Origin: Bacteroidales bacterium | Lineage (GTDB): Bacteria > Bacteroidota > Bacteroidia > Bacteroidales > UBA932 | NCBI GenBank assembly: GCA_024401695.1 | Contig: JAKSKN010000005.1 | Location: forward strand, 62,001 to 126,000 | Length of the DNA: 64,000 nucleotides | Direction of reading: 5' to 3' | Shown here: positions 54,336-63,589 of the stretch, piece by piece | Layout: every line of letters begins with the position of its first letter | Position numbering within the stretch: position 1 is the first letter of the stretch | Made by a program: the position numbers and the translations under genes | Notes under the pieces: model-generated | What the model was told of the DNA's origin: nothing | Seen by the model: the letters and a program-made list of their open reading frames with translations, nothing else | Databases searched by the model: none

Positions 54336-56707
54336 CCGAAGGAGAGATAGACTCCCAGCTTGTGCTGCATCTGCGACCACTGTCCGAGGATTGAGAGCGG
54401 CCCAAGCCTGGTGTTGTAGGAATACTGGAGGCCGAAGCCTAATTCACGTGTACACCGTTCCCTGTCGGCTGAGAAATAATCCAGGATGTCCGGTGCCTCC
54501 ATCCTGTGGTTGACGATTGCAGTGATGTAATGTTTGGTGGCGAAATTTGCCCTGACATCGCATCTGAAGACAGACAGATTGGAATTGGCGCACAGCGAGA
54601 CACCGTTGACACCCACAAACGGGATCTGGCCATCGGTGAAGCGGTCCATCTTCGTGCCGCCGAAAGCATTGTTCAGTACCATCGGCACCCCTGCATTGGC
54701 GAAGAGCGTACGGTGATATATCTGCGGGACAATAGTTATCGGGCCGTGCCCCGGAGTGATATTCCACTCAAAGGCAAGCTTGATGTCGTGGACCGGGAAT
54801 TCATTGATGAAGGAGAAATCCATCGACCAGTTATTGTTGCTCAGTGTATACCGGCCATCCAAGGCCAGCCTGATGCCACTCGTGCTGAATAAAGGAGTAT
54901 TCCTGTTGTCGAAGACATACTTCACGAACAGTCCGATGCGCTCATTCCCCTGATCAAGGTCGCCCCTGCTCAGTGTTTCCATCAAAGGATTGCACCAGTA
55001 CCTTTCATATTCCCCTCCGATGGCGAATTCCATATTCCGTGAATAGAAATTCGAGAAATAGAACCTTGCACGGAAGCGCTGGTTGTCATCTTTCCTTCTC
55101 AGATTGGAGTAATCATTGTCCAAAAAGAATGTTGACCGCCAGTAGTCCGCACTCAGATTGACATTGAGGAAAGACCGTATCGCCCAAATGGCACGGAGTT
55201 CAGCATATGGATTGTAGGAAATCTTGGCATTCACCAGCGCTGAGAGGCCGGACAACTTGTTTTCATTGAGGCCAAGATGGACTCCAAGCTCCACTGCGTT
55301 TTCAGAGTCAGCCCTGATGCCGAAAGCCACCCTGTGCGGTTCTTCCGGCACAAAATCCAGCTCGAGGCGGTATCCGTTCTCCACCACATCGTCCTTGATC
55401 GTGTTGTAGCTCACCTTCTTGAACCGTCCCGTACCGATATATTTGGAAATGGCCCGTTTCAATTCGTCAGGAGTGATGTCGCTGCCGACTTCGATGTTCC
55501 ATTTGCGCATCAGCCATCTTGCCTCCTTGGGGTCGATGCCGGACGCGGAGATGCTTGTGATATGGATTTTGTCCAGATCGGCGAAATATGACGCTTTCTC
55601 CGAGTTGTATGTCTGCTGTACCGGCCCGTTGATCTCAACGGCCTTTTTGATACGCTCAATCTGATCCCGGTACCTGCCGGCCTCCTTATACCCGCGGTCA
55701 ACCAGGGAGTCAACGCTGGCGGCGTCGAAGCTCATCGTGCCGTATCCGGAGACATCCGGCCTGATGTAGACGTCGCAGAGCTTGCGGTTGTCGGCGTTGT
55801 GACCGGAAGTTACTATCGCGAACAGCTGGCTGAACAGGCCGGGGATGGAACTCAACTCGCTCTCGTCCACCTTGAAGCCCTTTGACAGCTCAACGCCTAT
55901 GATGTAGTCGGCACCCATATCACGGCAGACGTCCGTCGGGAAATTGTTCACCATTCCGCCATCGACCAGGAGCATATTGTTGTACTGGGTCGGCGAAAAA
56001 ACCATAGGTATGGCCATTGACGAACGCATTGCATAGGCGATGCGGCCGCTTTCGAGCACGACCTGGCTTCCGTCTATCAGATTCGTTGCCACACAGGCAT
56101 ACGGGACAGGCAGTTTCCTGAAATCTATGGAGTCCTGATACCCGACGCTGAGGTCATTGAAAAGATTGGCGATGTTGTTGCCCTCGATCACACCGCCGGG
56201 CAGTGAGCGCAGAAAGTCCGAACTCCTCTCCTGGTTTACAAGATGACCGTCCCGGGCAAGACGCGCCTCGTCTTCAAGGACCTTCTCCTCTGCCTCATAT
56301 ATTTCCTGTACACCCTTCATCGAGAAAGGCAGTGACAGCAGATACGAGTCGTTCCTCTTCTTCACCTCATACGATTCATAAAGTCTCGGGACAGAGTTGC
56401 TCATCAGCAACTGCCAGTCGGCATCCTTTATGATGCGGTCGATGTCACTTGGAGCATAGCCCATCGCATACAGGCCACCGATGATGGCGCCCATACTGGT
56501 GCCGGCGATATAGTCGATCGGAATCCCCTGCTCCTCCAGATATTTGAGGACCCCGACGTGTGCGGCGCCCTTTGCACCGCCGCCGGCAAGGACCACGCCT
56601 ACCTTAGGCCGGGCATTCCGTATTGAGTCCCGCGCACAGTTGTCCTGAGCGTATGACAGCGGGAAAATGGCAGCAGCCGCAACGAGCGTGGCTAGAAGTT
56701 TTTTCAT
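54323..56707 (-). CDS. Patatin-like phospholipase with POTRA and beta-barrel (type Vd autotransporter-like)
   Basis: 794 aa. Signal peptide ([21 protein letters not shown]). Patatin domain about 35-320: oxyanion loop [16 protein letters not shown], catalytic Ser in [12 protein letters not shown] and the Asp in [12 protein letters not shown]. Residues about 375-450 look like a POTRA fold ([24 protein letters not shown]). From ~455 on, alternating strands of a 16-strand-type barrel ([43 protein letters not shown]), ending in aromatic YLSFGYDF, as in BamA/FhaC and PlpD. It is predicted to sit in the outer membrane and hydrolyse phospholipids. It follows upp by 8 bases, although the pairing has no obvious functional link. 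Confidence 0.9.
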   Translation of the reverse strand: MKKLLATLVAAAAIFPLSYAQDNCARDSIRNARPKVGVVLAGGGAKGAAHVGVLKYLEEQGIPIDYIAGTSMGAIIGGLYAMGYAPSDIDRIIKDADWQLLMSNSVPRLYESYEVKKRNDSYLLSLPFSMKGVQEIYEAEEKVLEDEARLARDGHLVNQERSSDFLRSLPGGVIEGNNIANLFNDLSVGYQDSIDFRKLPVPYACVATNLIDGSQVVLESGRIAYAMRSSMAIPMVFSPTQYNNMLLVDGGMVNNFPTDVCRDMGADYIIGVELSKGFKVDESELSSIPGLFSQLFAIVTSGHNADNRKLCDVYIRPDVSGYGTMSFDAASVDSLVDRGYKEAGRYRDQIERIKKAVEINGPVQQTYNSEKASYFADLDKIHITSISASGIDPKEARWLMRKWNIEVGSDITPDELKRAISKYIGTGRFKKVSYNTIKDDVVENGYRLELDFVPEEPHRVAFGIRADSENAVELGVHLGLNENKLSGLSALVNAKISYNPYAELRAIWAIRSFLNVNLSADYWRSTFFLDNDYSNLRRKDDNQRFRARFYFSNFYSRNMEFAIGGEYERYWCNPLMETLSRGDLDQGNERIGLFVKYVFDNRNTPLFSTSGIRLALDGRYTLSNNNWSMDFSFINEFPVHDIKLAFEWNITPGHGPITIVPQIYHRTLFANAGVPMVLNNAFGGTKMDRFTDGQIPFVGVNGVSLCANSNLSVFRCDVRANFATKHYITAIVNHRMEAPDILDYFSADRERCTRELGFGLQYSYNTRLGPLSILGQWSQMQHKLGVYLSFGYDF

Positions 56708-56715
56708 ATAGGGTT

Positions 56716-57345
56716 CTACTTGGTTCCGAAGATCCTGTCGCCGGCATCGCCGAGGCCCGGTACGATGTAGGCATTCTCATTGAGATGGTCGTCCACGGCG
56801 GCAACATAGACATCCACGTCGGGATGGTTCCTGCGGACGGTGTCTATGCCTTCCGGCACGCCGACCAGACACATCAGACGGATGTTCTTGCAGCCGCGTT
56901 TCTTGAGCATCGTGATTGCATCGGATGCGCTGCCGCCGGTTGCCAGCATAGGGTCGGTGACTATCACGAAGCGGTTCTCGATATCGTCAGGCAGCTTGCA
57001 GTAGTACTCCACAGGCTGATGGGTCTCCTCGTCGCGGTACAGACCGATATGGCCCACCCTTGCCACCGGGACAAGGTTGAGAATGCCGTCAACCATACCG
57101 AGGCCGGCACGGAGGATAGGCACGATGGCAAGCTTCGGGCCGGAGAGCCTCTTGGCAAGCGTCCTGCATATCGGCGTTTCAATCTCTACGTCTTCAAGCG
57201 GAAGGTCACGGGTGACCTCGTAGCCCATAAGGAGTGATATTTCCCTGAGGAGTTCGCGGAAATCCTTTGACCCCGTGTTCTTGTCCCTCATTATCGAAAG
57301 CTTGTGCTGCACAAGCGGATGGTTGATTACGTGAAGCTGACTCAT
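56716..57345 (-). CDS. upp: Uracil phosphoribosyltransferase
   Basis: 209 aa, standard. It salvages uracil to UMP with PRPP. Motifs: the N-terminal [41 protein letters not shown], and the PRPP loop [14 protein letters not shown] with the C-terminal [20 protein letters not shown] and [15 protein letters not shown]. It is divergent from a nucleoside kinase gene of the same salvage pathway; their -7 elements are only 11 bases apart. Confidence 0.97.
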   Translation of the reverse strand: MSQLHVINHPLVQHKLSIMRDKNTGSKDFRELLREISLLMGYEVTRDLPLEDVEIETPICRTLAKRLSGPKLAIVPILRAGLGMVDGILNLVPVARVGHIGLYRDEETHQPVEYYCKLPDDIENRFVIVTDPMLATGGSASDAITMLKKRGCKNIRLMCLVGVPEGIDTVRRNHPDVDVYVAAVDDHLNENAYIVPGLGDAGDRIFGTK

Positions 57346-57367
57346 AACTGTGTGATTCTAATGGAAA

Positions 57368-57375
57368 CAAATTTA
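57368..57375 (-). promoter_or_regulatory. -7 element of upp
   Basis: TAAATTTG on the minus strand, 22 bases before the upp ATG. A weak TTTA lies 19 bases upstream. Confidence 0.55.
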
Positions 57376-57386
57376 CACAAAATTCC

Positions 57387-57394
57387 TAAATTTG
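57387..57394 (+). promoter_or_regulatory. -7 element of the nucleoside kinase gene
   Basis: TAAATTTG, the same octamer as on the other strand, 15 bases before the ATG; the leader is expected to be under ten bases. The two octamers form an inverted pair spaced by 11 bases. Confidence 0.55.
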
Positions 57395-57409
57395 TAAAAA
57401 TATGGATTT

Positions 57410-59074
57410 ATGCTGAAGATCTACTGCAAGAACACCGGGACGTACAAGGAGTTCACCGAGGGCACTACCCTGCTGGATATGCTTCCGGCATTTGATTTCG
57501 AGAAGCCATACGACATCATTTCGGCCAAGGTCAACAATGTCGGCCAGGGGCTGAAGTACCGGGCTTTCAACAACCGCGACGTCGAATTCCTCGATTACCG
57601 CTCCTACAGCGGCCGCAGCGCGTACTGCCGCTCGCTCTGCTTCCTTATGAGCAAGGCCGCCCGGGATGTCTTCCCGGACTGCAGGATCACGATGCGCAGG
57701 CCTATCTCAAAGGGATATTTCTGCACGCTGATAAAGCCGGACGGGGCCGCGACCACCCTTGACGACATCGACAGGATCGCTGCACGGATGAAGGAGCTCG
57801 TATCGGCCGACACACCGTTCCGCCGCCACGAGGTTCAGGCCGACGAGGCGCTCGCCATCTTCAAGGAGATGGACTATTTCGACAAGGTCCGCCTGATTGA
57901 GACGAGCGGGCAGCTGTACGTGAACTACTACACCCTTGACGACACACCGGACTACTATTACGATGCGCTCGTCCCTACCGCGGGATACCTGAAGGTATGG
58001 AGCCTGTCCCCGTACAAGGACGGGATCCTGATGCGCGTGCCCGACCGGCACAACCCCGAAGAACTTGCACCGTTCTTCGAACAGCCGAAGACATTCGCCA
58101 CATTCAAGGAAAACCTGCGGTGGAACGCAATAATGGGCCTCGACAACGTTGGCGACGTGAACATCGCCTGCCACGAAGGCAAGGCGTCGGACCTCATACA
58201 GGTCGCCGAGGCTCTGCAGGAAAAGAAGATCGTGCAGATTGCCGAAGAGATCGACAGCCGCGCACGCCGCGAGAACCCTGTCAGGCTGGTCCTCATCACA
58301 GGCCCGACCAGCAGCGGGAAAAGCACCTTCTGCAAGCGTCTGAGCATACAGCTCAAGGCCTGCGGGCTCCATCCGATATCATTCTCGACCGACGACTATT
58401 TCGTGAACCGGCTCGACACCCCGAGGCTGCCCGACGGTTCGTTCGATTTCGACAACTTCGACACCGTTGACCACGAATATCTGCAGAACGATGTGATCAA
58501 GCTGCTTCGCGGCGAGACCGTGGAGGTGCCGGAGTACAACTTCGTCACCGGCCTCCGCGAGTTCAACGGCAAGCGTCTCAAACTCGAGCCGGGCTCCATA
58601 CTCCTCATAGAAGGCATCCACGCGCTGAATCCGATGCTGACCGACAAGGTGCCCGAACAGTGCAAATACCGCATCTTCATAAATACCGTCACCAGCATCT
58701 CGCTCGATGACCACAACTGCATACCTACCAGCGACAACCGCCTGCTGCGCCGCATAGTCCGCGATTTCAACAACGGCTCCTTCTCCGCACAGGCCACGAT
58801 CTCCAACTGGCCGAACGTCCGCAGGGCCGAGGTCAAATGGATATATCCATATCAGGAAAATGCCGACGTGCTCTTCAACTCATCCTACCTGGTTGAATTC
58901 GCCGTCCTCCGCTCCCACGCAGAGCAGATACTGCGCACAGTGCCCCACAACTGCCCTGAATACAGCGAGGCGCACCGCCTGCTGAAGTTTCTCAGCTATT
59001 TCACACCGGTATCGGACAAGGACGTTCCCGCCACATCCCTGATCCGCGGATTCATAGGCGGAAGCAATCTGTAG
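57410..59074 (+). CDS. Nucleoside (uridine) kinase with ThrRS-like N-terminal domains
   Basis: 554 aa. Residues about 1-60 resemble a TGS domain (IYCKNTGTYKEFTEGTTLLDML). About 60-260 resemble the second domain of threonyl-tRNA synthetase (FRRHEVQADEALAIFKEMDYFDKVRLI), although aminoacylation motifs 1-3 are absent. About 285-500 are a P-loop uridine-kinase: LITGPTSSGKSTFCKRL, STDDYFVNRLDTPRLPDGSFDFDNFDTVD, VPEYNFVTGLRE and LLIEGIHALNPMLT. It probably phosphorylates uridine or cytidine. The fused form is widespread in Bacteroidota and Clostridia, but the role of the synthetase-like part is unresolved. It stops one base before mnmE. Confidence 0.92.
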   Translation: MLKIYCKNTGTYKEFTEGTTLLDMLPAFDFEKPYDIISAKVNNVGQGLKYRAFNNRDVEFLDYRSYSGRSAYCRSLCFLMSKAARDVFPDCRITMRRPISKGYFCTLIKPDGAATTLDDIDRIAARMKELVSADTPFRRHEVQADEALAIFKEMDYFDKVRLIETSGQLYVNYYTLDDTPDYYYDALVPTAGYLKVWSLSPYKDGILMRVPDRHNPEELAPFFEQPKTFATFKENLRWNAIMGLDNVGDVNIACHEGKASDLIQVAEALQEKKIVQIAEEIDSRARRENPVRLVLITGPTSSGKSTFCKRLSIQLKACGLHPISFSTDDYFVNRLDTPRLPDGSFDFDNFDTVDHEYLQNDVIKLLRGETVEVPEYNFVTGLREFNGKRLKLEPGSILLIEGIHALNPMLTDKVPEQCKYRIFINTVTSISLDDHNCIPTSDNRLLRRIVRDFNNGSFSAQATISNWPNVRRAEVKWIYPYQENADVLFNSSYLVEFAVLRSHAEQILRTVPHNCPEYSEAHRLLKFLSYFTPVSDKDVPATSLIRGFIGGSNL

Positions 59075-59075
59075 A

Positions 59076-60455
59076 ATGGCACATTTCTCCGACACCATCT
59101 GCGCACCTGCTAGCGGTTCCGGCGGAGCTGTAGCAATGATACGCGTGAGCGGGCCGTCCGCACTTGAGGCAGCGGATTCGGTGGTCGCATTCCGCAATGG
59201 CACAGCTTCGGCTGCAAAGGGGTATTCTCTCAAGTTCGGCAGCATCGCCGGCGTCGACGACGTGCTGGTGTCCGTTTTCAGGGCGCCCCATTCCTATACG
59301 GGAGAGGATTCCGTTGAGATCAGCTGCCACGCGTCGCCTTTCATCGTGTCGAGCATCCTCGAGTTGCTCTTCAAGGCGGGCTGCAGGCTGGCGGAGCCGG
59401 GTGAATTCACGCAGAGGGCATTCGTCGGAGGCAAGATGGACCTTGCACAGGCGGAGGCGGTTGCAGATGTGATCGCATCGGCATCGGCCACCGAGCACCG
59501 TGTTGCAATGAACCAGATGAGAGGCGGTTATTCCGCCGAACTGCGCGGCATACGCGACGAGATGATGCAGCTTGCGGCCCTGCTCGAGCTGGAGCTGGAT
59601 TTCAGTGAAGAGGAAGTCGAGTTTGCCGACCGCGGCCGGCTGATGTCCCTCTGCTCCTCGGCCAGGGAGCATTGCTCGCGCCTGTCGGAGTCTTTCCGTC
59701 TGGGCAATGCCGTCAAGAACGGAGTCCCGGTTGCCATCGTGGGTGCACCGAACAGCGGCAAGAGCACCTTGCTCAATGCCCTGCTGGGCGACGACAGGGC
59801 CATTGTGTCGGACATTCCGGGCACGACGCGCGACACGATAGAAGAAGTGTGCGTGCTGAATGGGGTGAAATTCAGGTTCATCGATACCGCGGGGCTTCGT
59901 GAGGCTTCGGATGCGGTCGAAAAGATGGGCATAGAGCGGTCTTACGCCGCCCTGGAGAAGGCTCAGATCGTTCTGGGTGTCGTTGACGGCACCACACCGT
60001 CGGCGGCCGCAGAAGGCGCTGAGATAGCCGCGAAGGTTTCCGACGGACAGAAGCTGATAATCTGTTATAACAAGAGCGATATCCGGGAGGCAGCCTCAGG
60101 ACAGTCAGGCAGATGTGCAGAGGGCGTACCGGCAGCAGCTTCGGCCGTGGCTTGCAGCATTTCGGCCCGTACCGGGGCCGGCCTGGGCGGACTTCGCTCC
60201 GCACTTGTGGCTTCCGCCGGCCCGCTCGACGGCTCCGAAACCCTGGTCACCAACGCCCGTCACGCCGCGGCTCTGCGCGCCGCCTGCGACTCCCTCACCC
60301 TTGTCAGCGACGGTCTCGGCTCCGGCCTCTCCGGTGACCTCGTCGCCGAAGACCTCCGCGCCGCCATCGCCTCCCTGAACGGAATCCTTGGAGAAGACAT
60401 CACTGCAGATGACGTGCTCGGGGAGATTTTCGGGAAGTTCTGCATCGGGAAATAA
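59076..60455 (+). CDS. mnmE: tRNA uridine-5-carboxymethylaminomethyl modification GTPase MnmE
   Basis: 459 aa. N-terminal folate-binding domain about 1-118 (DTICAPASGSGGAVAMIRVSG, YTGEDSVEISCHASPF), helical domain, and inserted G domain: G1 VGAPNSGKSTLLNALL, the IPGTTRDTIEE switch I region, G3 DTAGLRE, G4 CYNKSD. C-terminal FCIGK supplies the catalytic Cys motif C-(I/L)-G-K. With MnmG it modifies the wobble uridine. The reading frame is intact to its natural end, although a recombinase gene begins 198 bases later; the final 18 bases are a known type of integration target. Confidence 0.97.
   Translation: MAHFSDTICAPASGSGGAVAMIRVSGPSALEAADSVVAFRNGTASAAKGYSLKFGSIAGVDDVLVSVFRAPHSYTGEDSVEISCHASPFIVSSILELLFKAGCRLAEPGEFTQRAFVGGKMDLAQAEAVADVIASASATEHRVAMNQMRGGYSAELRGIRDEMMQLAALLELELDFSEEEVEFADRGRLMSLCSSAREHCSRLSESFRLGNAVKNGVPVAIVGAPNSGKSTLLNALLGDDRAIVSDIPGTTRDTIEEVCVLNGVKFRFIDTAGLREASDAVEKMGIERSYAALEKAQIVLGVVDGTTPSAAAEGAEIAAKVSDGQKLIICYNKSDIREAASGQSGRCAEGVPAAASAVACSISARTGAGLGGLRSALVASAGPLDGSETLVTNARHAAALRAACDSLTLVSDGLGSGLSGDLVAEDLRAAIASLNGILGEDITADDVLGEIFGKFCIGK
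60438..60455 (+). other. Possible attachment-site core at the mnmE 3' end
   Basis: The last 18 bases of mnmE encode FCIGK and the stop. SGI1-family islands are known to integrate at this very segment of trmE/mnmE. Here a tyrosine recombinase gene lies immediately downstream. The second copy expected at the far end is outside the window. Confidence 0.35.
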
Positions 60456-60467
60456 ATGGTGAAAATA

Positions 60468-60573
60468 TATGAAAACGGGTGAAACTCCAAGTTTTCATAA
60501 AGTGTTATAAATCTCTTAATAATAGGCAGTTAACCCCATTTTAGGCAGAAAGTCATTTTTCATTAGTTTTCAT
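60468..60573. repeat. Repeated GTTTTCAT sites beside the recombinase gene
   Basis: The octamer occurs three times: as ATGAAAAC at 60469-60476 and as GTTTTCAT at 60491-60498 and 60566-60573. The first two form a 9-base inverted repeat (60468-60476 with 60491-60499). Short repeats of this kind between an attachment site and int are the usual position of arm-type integrase or accessory protein sites. Confidence 0.4.
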
Positions 60574-60586
60574 TAAAAATCAAGTT

Positions 60587-60616
60587 GGTGGACAATTTCT
60601 ATTGATTTTGTCCACC
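60587..60616 (+). promoter_or_regulatory. Operator-like inverted repeat at the recombinase promoter
   Basis: GGTGGACAA (60587-60595) and TTGTCCACC (60608-60616) are perfect inverted copies with a 12-base spacer. They bracket the ATTG -33 position (60601-60604), so a bound regulator would block the promoter. Confidence 0.55.
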
Positions 60617-60632
60617 GATTTTTATACCTTTG
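60601..60632 (+). promoter_or_regulatory. Promoter of the recombinase gene
   Basis: -7 TACCTTTG at 60625-60632, ATTG at 60601-60604, spacing 20; expected start near 60639 and a leader of about 15 bases. Confidence 0.6.
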
Positions 60633-60653
60633 TAGCAGTTAACAAATGAACCA

Positions 60654-62021
60654 ATGGCAAAGATTTATTTATCACTCTCAACCCGCGTACAGAAGGATAC
60701 AGGCAAGTCTGAGGTCCTTTTGAGGTATCGCAACACACGCGAGATCGGGCAACGCGCACACTCCCATGTTTACCTCCTCCCGAAGTACTTCGTGGACGGA
60801 GAAATCGTAATTAAGGCCAGAATCGTCACTCCGGAGGTCAAAGAAGCCAAAGAAGCCAAGCTGGCGGTGGACAAAATCGTCGCACATCTGCACGAAGTCG
60901 GCAACAAGATGGTCCTCTCTGATTTCGGTCCGGACTGGGCTCAAGAGACCGTTGACAGATTCCTCTTCCCTGACAAATTTGTAGAGGTCAAGAAAGACGA
61001 ACACCTCTTCCAGGACAGGATCGAGGATTTCCTCAAGTTCAAGAAGGTATCAGCGCAGCGTCACAAGAGCTACCGCACTATCTTCAGCATCGTCAAGCGC
61101 TTCGAGCTCTACACCGGCTCCCCTATCAACCTTGATACGGCCACCGCAGACACCCTGGTATCACTGGAGAAATTCTTCAAAGAGGAACACACCTTCTTCG
61201 AAGAAAAGAAGTACAAGTACCGCACAGTCCTTCGCCCTAAGGCCAAATACAAGTATGTCTGGGACAACTCAGAGCACGAGCGAGTTCCTTTGGAGCGCAG
61301 CGACAACGCCATTGTCACCTATATGAGTGCAGTAAGAGCATACTGGCGCTGGTGTATGGATATGGGCTACACCACGAATGATCCGTTCCGCAAATACGTG
61401 GTAGGCTCCCAGAAGTATGGCACACCATACTATATGACAACAGCTGAGAGGGACCTGTTATACAAGACAGACCTACGATCGAACCGAGAATTAGCAACTG
61501 CACGCGATATTTTCATATTTCAATGCTATATCGGGTGTAGAATCAGCGACCTCTTCGCTCTCACGGAAGACAATATAGTGAAGGACAAAAACGGAATTGC
61601 TGTCCATTACATCCCGAGCAAAACGAAAGAAGAACGCCCGCGCGTAGTAAAAGTGTACCTCGCCCCGACCGCCATCGAGATTCTGAACCGCTACAAAGGC
61701 AAGTATAAGAACAGCCTGTTCCCGTTCATCAGTACCGGCAAACTCAATGACCTTATCCGCGAAGCGATGAAACAGGCCGGCATAGACCGAGTCGTTACAA
61801 TCGTCAATCCAGTCACCAAGCAGCCGGAGCAGCACCCGATTTGCGACGTGGCCAGCTCACACATGGCAAGACGTACATTCATCGGCAATCTCTACAAGAA
61901 AGTCAAAGACCCGAACCTTGTAGGAAAGCTCTCCGGACACTGCGAAGGTTCCAAGGCGTTCGCCAGATACAGAGATATCGATGACGATATGATCAAGGAA
62001 ATGACGAATTTGCTTGACTAG
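60654..62021 (+). CDS. Tyrosine recombinase (integrase) of a mobile element
   Basis: 455 aa, longer than phage-type integrases and of the Bacteroidota element type. N-terminal arm domain (IYLSLSTRVQKDTGKSEVLLRYRNT), a SAM-like core-binding domain about 125-260 (LFQDRIEDFLKFKKVSAQRHKSYRTIF) and a catalytic domain about 270-455. Catalytic residues are recognisable: Arg in YIGCRISDLFAL near 297, Lys in PSKTKEERPR, HxxR in SSHMARRTF near 401, His in LSGHCEGSKAF near 427 and Tyr in ARYRDID near 438. It is expected to integrate and excise the element. The ATG is fixed by the promoter 22 bases upstream, and a strong terminator follows. Confidence 0.92.
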   Translation: MAKIYLSLSTRVQKDTGKSEVLLRYRNTREIGQRAHSHVYLLPKYFVDGEIVIKARIVTPEVKEAKEAKLAVDKIVAHLHEVGNKMVLSDFGPDWAQETVDRFLFPDKFVEVKKDEHLFQDRIEDFLKFKKVSAQRHKSYRTIFSIVKRFELYTGSPINLDTATADTLVSLEKFFKEEHTFFEEKKYKYRTVLRPKAKYKYVWDNSEHERVPLERSDNAIVTYMSAVRAYWRWCMDMGYTTNDPFRKYVVGSQKYGTPYYMTTAERDLLYKTDLRSNRELATARDIFIFQCYIGCRISDLFALTEDNIVKDKNGIAVHYIPSKTKEERPRVVKVYLAPTAIEILNRYKGKYKNSLFPFISTGKLNDLIREAMKQAGIDRVVTIVNPVTKQPEQHPICDVASSHMARRTFIGNLYKKVKDPNLVGKLSGHCEGSKAFARYRDIDDDMIKEMTNLLD

Positions 62022-62039
62022 TTGAATATCACCCACTTG

Positions 62040-62073
62040 ACCTCCGATGTTGAAAACTCATCGGAGGTTTTTT
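62040..62073 (+). terminator. Intrinsic terminator after the recombinase gene
   Basis: Perfect 10-base stem (62040-62049 with 62059-62068), 9-base loop, then six T. It starts 18 bases after the recombinase stop, so the next gene needs its own promoter. Confidence 0.9.
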
Positions 62074-62136
62074 GTATACACATACCAGAAGTTCGAAGCA
62101 ATTTTTGTAAATTCAAGGTCCATTTTCCCGAACCAT

Positions 62137-63021
62137 ATGGACGACCATTTATCCCTGCTGCAACTCTGGGCTGTAGAGAAAGCCCTTATACTATATATCA
62201 ACGAACTGAACAGCTTCGCCACCCTTATCAGTGATGACTTTGACGATAGTGACCACGAGGATATGAAGATCCTGGCGATGGACATTGACAATGCCCTTAC
62301 CCTGCGTTCAGATTCGCTGTTTCTCGGACTGTCAGACGAAAACGAGCACACCACCCCGGACCAGGTCCGCGCATTCATCAACGCCGTTCACGACTATATC
62401 ATAATCAACCAGGACATCAACTTCGCCACCGACATCGTGGAATCCGACCCGAGGCTTGCCCCCGTTCTCGATTTCCTCCTGAAGCATTCCCCCACTCCGA
62501 AGAAGCCCTGTCACAGTGCCATCATAATTGATGTACTAAAAGACAGCCTTTATGACATTATAGCCTGGGCAGAACTCTGGTACATCCATCAGAGCAAAGA
62601 CATCCACGACATAATCTCTTCTCGAAGCAACTCAGCAGCTATGATCATCGCCAGAGACCCTGACATCGACGACTCCCACATAAATGCAAAGGACGGAATG
62701 GACTCCACCAAAGCCTTCCTCAGTTACTTCGTCAATGACTATGACCCAATCAAGATTGCAAAAATCAATGCACGCATCAACGAGTTAGGCAAACAGAAGA
62801 AAGACAACTACGTCACCAACATCGCCGCGCTGATTGCCGTACTCTTCGACAAGAAGGTTCTCTGCAAGACATTCAAGGCAACTCTCGCCTTTATTTTCAA
62901 GCGTCTTGGCATCAAAGAAGACTCCGCATCATACAAACCGGCGCAGTTTAAAAGGTGCAGTATGAAAGGAACCGTGCCTGCAACGTGGTCAGAGGCCGAA
63001 TCCTTTTTCAATTCACTTTGA
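62137..63021 (+). CDS. Mobile-element protein of unknown function
   Basis: 294 aa, mostly helical and acidic in the N-terminal half (DDFDDSDHEDMKILAMDIDNALTLRSD), with a basic C-terminal part (CKTFKATLAFIFKRLGIKEDSASYKPAQFKR) ending in SEAESFFNSL. No signal peptide. Not recognised with confidence; its placement between integrase and excisionase-like gene is where RteC-like or other element regulators often lie. The ATG at 62137 is preferred over one at 62047 because the latter lies inside the terminator. A weak -7-like AATTTTTG is at 62100-62107. It is enclosed by terminators on both sides. Confidence 0.7.
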   Translation: MDDHLSLLQLWAVEKALILYINELNSFATLISDDFDDSDHEDMKILAMDIDNALTLRSDSLFLGLSDENEHTTPDQVRAFINAVHDYIIINQDINFATDIVESDPRLAPVLDFLLKHSPTPKKPCHSAIIIDVLKDSLYDIIAWAELWYIHQSKDIHDIISSRSNSAAMIIARDPDIDDSHINAKDGMDSTKAFLSYFVNDYDPIKIAKINARINELGKQKKDNYVTNIAALIAVLFDKKVLCKTFKATLAFIFKRLGIKEDSASYKPAQFKRCSMKGTVPATWSEAESFFNSL

Positions 63022-63044
63022 TTTTCATAATACAGGTGAAAATC
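63020..63044. repeat. Inverted repeat after the unknown element gene
   Basis: GATTTTCA (63020-63027) and TGAAAATC (63037-63044) are perfect inverted copies with a 9-base spacer, starting in the last base of the gene. They share the TTTTCA core with the GTTTTCAT sites near the recombinase gene. Confidence 0.4.
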
Positions 63045-63103
63045 GTTTCCTAACTCGCTGTTAAATAGCGATATGACGATTCACCCGGAATGCCCTTGAA
63101 ATC

Positions 63104-63137
63104 ACCGTTCCACCTCAATCAGGTGGGACGGTTTTTT
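63104..63137 (+). terminator. Intrinsic terminator upstream of the HTH gene
   Basis: 12-base stem (63104-63115 with 63121-63132, one G-T pair), loop CAATC, then six T (63132-63137). Confidence 0.9.
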
Positions 63138-63161
63138 CATCTGTTCTCACAAAATCACATA

Positions 63162-63169
63162 TATTTTTG
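63162..63169 (+). promoter_or_regulatory. -7 element of the HTH-ATPase pair
   Basis: TATTTTTG, exact TAnnTTTG, between the terminator and the ATG at 63185. A GGAGGA (63175-63180) four bases before that ATG looks like a strong Shine-Dalgarno, unusual for this genome. Confidence 0.5.
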
Positions 63170-63184
63170 TATTCGGAGGACAGA

Positions 63185-63589
63185 ATGAAATACGGCATTC
63201 TCACGCCCTCTGCATCTTGCCACTACGGACCGTATCACGTCACGGCGGGTGCTACTCCCAAATGTTTCACACTTAAAATGGACATAACCCTTATCGAGGT
63301 CGCACAGCAGAACCCCGACCTCATCGTCTCCCTCAAGCTCGGCGAATTGCTTGAATTCGGACAGAGTATCGCCGCCAGTGTCATAGAATCGAAGCCGGCA
63401 CCGGAGCCAGTCAAAAAGGAAGAGCAATATCTCTCCCGCAGCGAAGTAATGGAAATCTTCGGCATCTCCTCGGCCACACTATGGCGCTGGAGCAAGGACT
63501 ACCTTGTTCCCGAGAAGATTGGCAACAACGTAAGATACCGTATGTCTGACATACAGAAGCGCCTGGAGGAATCGAAGTATGTCGGATAG
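63185..63589 (+). CDS. Helix-turn-helix DNA-binding protein, excisionase-like
   Basis: 134 aa. The C-terminal 55 residues are a MerR/excisionase-type winged HTH: YLSRSEVMEIFGISSATLWRWSKDYLVPEKIGNNVRYRMSDIQKRL. A middle segment (MDITLIEVAQQNPDLIVSLKLGELLEFG) is typical of the N-terminus of related proteins, so the real start may be ATG 63278 (103 aa). ATG 63185 is given because of the GGAGGA just upstream. It overlaps the ATPase gene by 11 bases. It probably acts in excision or in control of the element. Confidence 0.8.
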   Translation: MKYGILTPSASCHYGPYHVTAGATPKCFTLKMDITLIEVAQQNPDLIVSLKLGELLEFGQSIAASVIESKPAPEPVKKEEQYLSRSEVMEIFGISSATLWRWSKDYLVPEKIGNNVRYRMSDIQKRLEESKYVG

